DNA of 64,000 nt from contig CAVVGK010000002.1 in the NCBI GenBank assembly GCA_963747755.1, positions 1 to 64,000 of the forward strand. Reading direction: 5' to 3'. The DNA comes from DATFVA01 sp963747755. GTDB lineage: Bacteria; Bacteroidota; Ignavibacteria; Ignavibacteriales; Ignavibacteriaceae. Both the position numbers and the translations under genes were made by a program. The notes beneath the pieces were generated by a model. That model saw nothing but the letters and a program-made list of their open reading frames with translations. It was not told the origin of the DNA and made no database searches. Positions 62,739 to 64,000 of this stretch are shown piece after piece; position 1 is the stretch's first letter; each line of letters begins with the position of its first letter.

Positions 62739-64000
62739 ATGAGATTTGAAAGAGCAGCAGGTATACTTTTACATCCAACTTCTCTTCCGGGCAGATTCGG
62801 GATCGGCGACCTGGGTAAAGAAGCTTATAATTTTGTTAATTTTCTTGAATCAGCAGGACAAACACTCTGGCAGGTTTTCCCTCTTGGTCCTACCGGTTAC
62901 GGCGATTCACCCTATCAGTGTTTCTCTGCGTTTGCCGGCAATCCTAATCTCATAAGTCCCGAACTACTTAAAGAAAAAAAGCTGCTTACTGAAGAAGATA
63001 TTACAAATCCACCTTTCTCCGATTCCTTTTGTATTGATTTCGGAGGCGTAATAAATTTTAAAAAGGAAATTCTGCATAAGGCTTTTGAAAGGTTTAAATC
63101 GAATAATTCACTATCCGGTAAAAAATTCACAGAGTTCTGCGAGCAGAACAAAGAGTGGCTTGAGGATTATACTTTTTTTATGGCGGCGAAGGATTATCAT
63201 GGAGGGGGTCTGTGGACTGAATGGGATAAAGCTCTTGTTAAAAGGGAGGAAAAAGCCCTCAAGGAATGGGGGAAGAAGCTTGATGACGGTATTAACTATC
63301 ACCGGTTTGTGCAGTTTGTTTTTTTTCAGCAGTGGTCAGACCTTAAACGTTATGCAAACAGTAAGGGAATAAATATAATTGGCGATATGCCCATTTTCAT
63401 TGCTTATGACAGTGCTGATCTCTGGGCCCATAAAGAACTTTTTTCGGTGGATGAAAAAGGCAACCTGACCTATGTTGCAGGTGTTCCTCCAGATTATTTC
63501 AGTGCAACAGGCCAGCTCTGGGGAAATCCTTTATACAAATGGGATGCAATGGAAAAAGATGAATTCTTATGGTGGCGACTGAGAATGAAACAAATATTCA
63601 ACCTTGTGGATATGATCAGGATCGATCATTTCAGGGGTTTCGATGCTTACTGGGAAATTCCCGGGGGAGCCGAAACAGCTGAAAAGGGAAGATGGGTGAA
63701 GGCACCCGGAGAAAAATTCTTCAAAACACTCAAAGAATATCTTGGTCCTCTGCCAATTATAGCTGAGGATCTTGGGGTGATTACAAAGTCTGTTGAAAAA
63801 CTCAGAGATGCTTTTAATTTTCCTGGAATGAAGATATTGCAGTTTGCGTTCGGCACAGGTATGGAACGGAAATTCCTTCCTCATAATTATAATCCTAACT
63901 GCCTGGTATATACCGGTTCACATGATAATGATACAACTGTTGCCTATTTCGAAAAAGAAAAAAACAATGATAATGATATTTACCAGCATGCACAGAAGTA
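62739..64000 (+). CDS. malQ: 4-alpha-glucanotransferase, incomplete at the window end
   Basis: At least 420 residues; the frame is still open at base 64000, so the C-terminus (expected total about 500) lies outside. It rearranges alpha-1,4-glucans (amylomaltase, GH77). Family blocks are 'RAAGILLHPTSLPGRFGIG', 'WQVFPLGPTGYGDSPYQ', 'GDMPIFIAYDSADLWAH', 'GVPPDYFSATGQLWGNPLY', 'MIRIDHFRGFDAYWEIP' with the Asp nucleophile, 'IIAEDLGVIT' with the acid/base Glu, and 'YTGSHDNDTTVAYF' with the stabilising Asp. The ATG follows CAGGTG. A terminator just upstream separates it from the lipoprotein gene. Confidence 0.97.
   Translation, partial: MRFERAAGILLHPTSLPGRFGIGDLGKEAYNFVNFLESAGQTLWQVFPLGPTGYGDSPYQCFSAFAGNPNLISPELLKEKKLLTEEDITNPPFSDSFCIDFGGVINFKKEILHKAFERFKSNNSLSGKKFTEFCEQNKEWLEDYTFFMAAKDYHGGGLWTEWDKALVKREEKALKEWGKKLDDGINYHRFVQFVFFQQWSDLKRYANSKGINIIGDMPIFIAYDSADLWAHKELFSVDEKGNLTYVAGVPPDYFSATGQLWGNPLYKWDAMEKDEFLWWRLRMKQIFNLVDMIRIDHFRGFDAYWEIPGGAETAEKGRWVKAPGEKFFKTLKEYLGPLPIIAEDLGVITKSVEKLRDAFNFPGMKILQFAFGTGMERKFLPHNYNPNCLVYTGSHDNDTTVAYFEKEKNNDNDIYQHAQK

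Noticed and set aside
62746..62955. A 69-residue plus-strand frame near the window end
   Set aside because: It is out of frame with malQ, whose true frame starts at 62739 and runs open to the window end.

Overview
The window looks like a chromosome segment of a Gram-negative bacterium of the Bacteroidota/Ignavibacteriota/Chlorobiota assemblage, most like Ignavibacteriota. The evidence is direct: C-terminal type IX secretion (T9SS) sorting domains with the 'QNYPNPFNPTT' core and 'LPSGVYFYEL', a PorV-like outer-membrane protein, lipid A genes (lpxA, lpxB, lpxK), families such as DUF4397 and DUF4382, and at least four promoters of the Bacteroidota form TTG-N20-TAnnTTTG with the same 20-bp spacer.

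Layout. (1) 1-2560 is a gene graveyard: a plus-strand HEPN/DUF4145-like gene and two minus-strand genes, each broken by several single-base frameshifts, next to the 3' end of an initiator tRNA (2610-2682, minus). (2) 2.7-12.1 kb, plus strand: a T9SS-domain relic, a small membrane protein, a FemAB-like acyltransferase, a UPF0182 membrane protein, a STAS protein, an isolated PduS/PduT microcompartment pair and a membrane-anchored MutS relative. (3) 12.1-31.7 kb, all minus strand: a dense housekeeping block covering glycerolipid synthesis (plsY-gpsA), isoprenoids and tRNA (ispD-queA), ppdK, a lipid A cluster (lpxB, DUF374 acyltransferase, lpxK), a methyltransferase and a HAD phosphatase, a T9SS cargo protein, smc, a GH2-like membrane protein and tpiA. 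(4) 31.8-48 kb, mixed: an MFS transporter, a clostripain-like protein, a Yip1-like protein, a TPR-CHAT protein without the usual CHAT histidine, a DUF4397 T9SS cargo protein, a frameshifted PorV-like gene, lipoproteins, an AEC carrier, a ferredoxin, DinB, an APC-EIIA-RCK_C fusion and lpxA. (5) 48-55.9 kb: an OPT transporter and a TPP2-type S8 protease, then rsmI, rlmD and a methyltransferase. (6) 56-64 kb, plus strand: an S9 peptidase, DUF1232, a Nudix hydrolase, a broken recN, two exported proteins, and malQ running off the window end.

Together the genes describe a cell building a lipid A outer membrane, exporting T9SS cargo and taking up and degrading peptides (OPT, S8, S9). The least explained parts are the relic cluster beside tRNA-fMet, the PduS/PduT pair without a visible microcompartment operon, the membrane-bound GH2 homologue lacking its catalytic motif, and two caspase-fold-like proteins within 5 kb. 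No CRISPR array, rRNA operon or intact insertion sequence was seen. Indels in recN and the PorV-like gene could be real lesions or sequencing errors; the sequence alone cannot decide.
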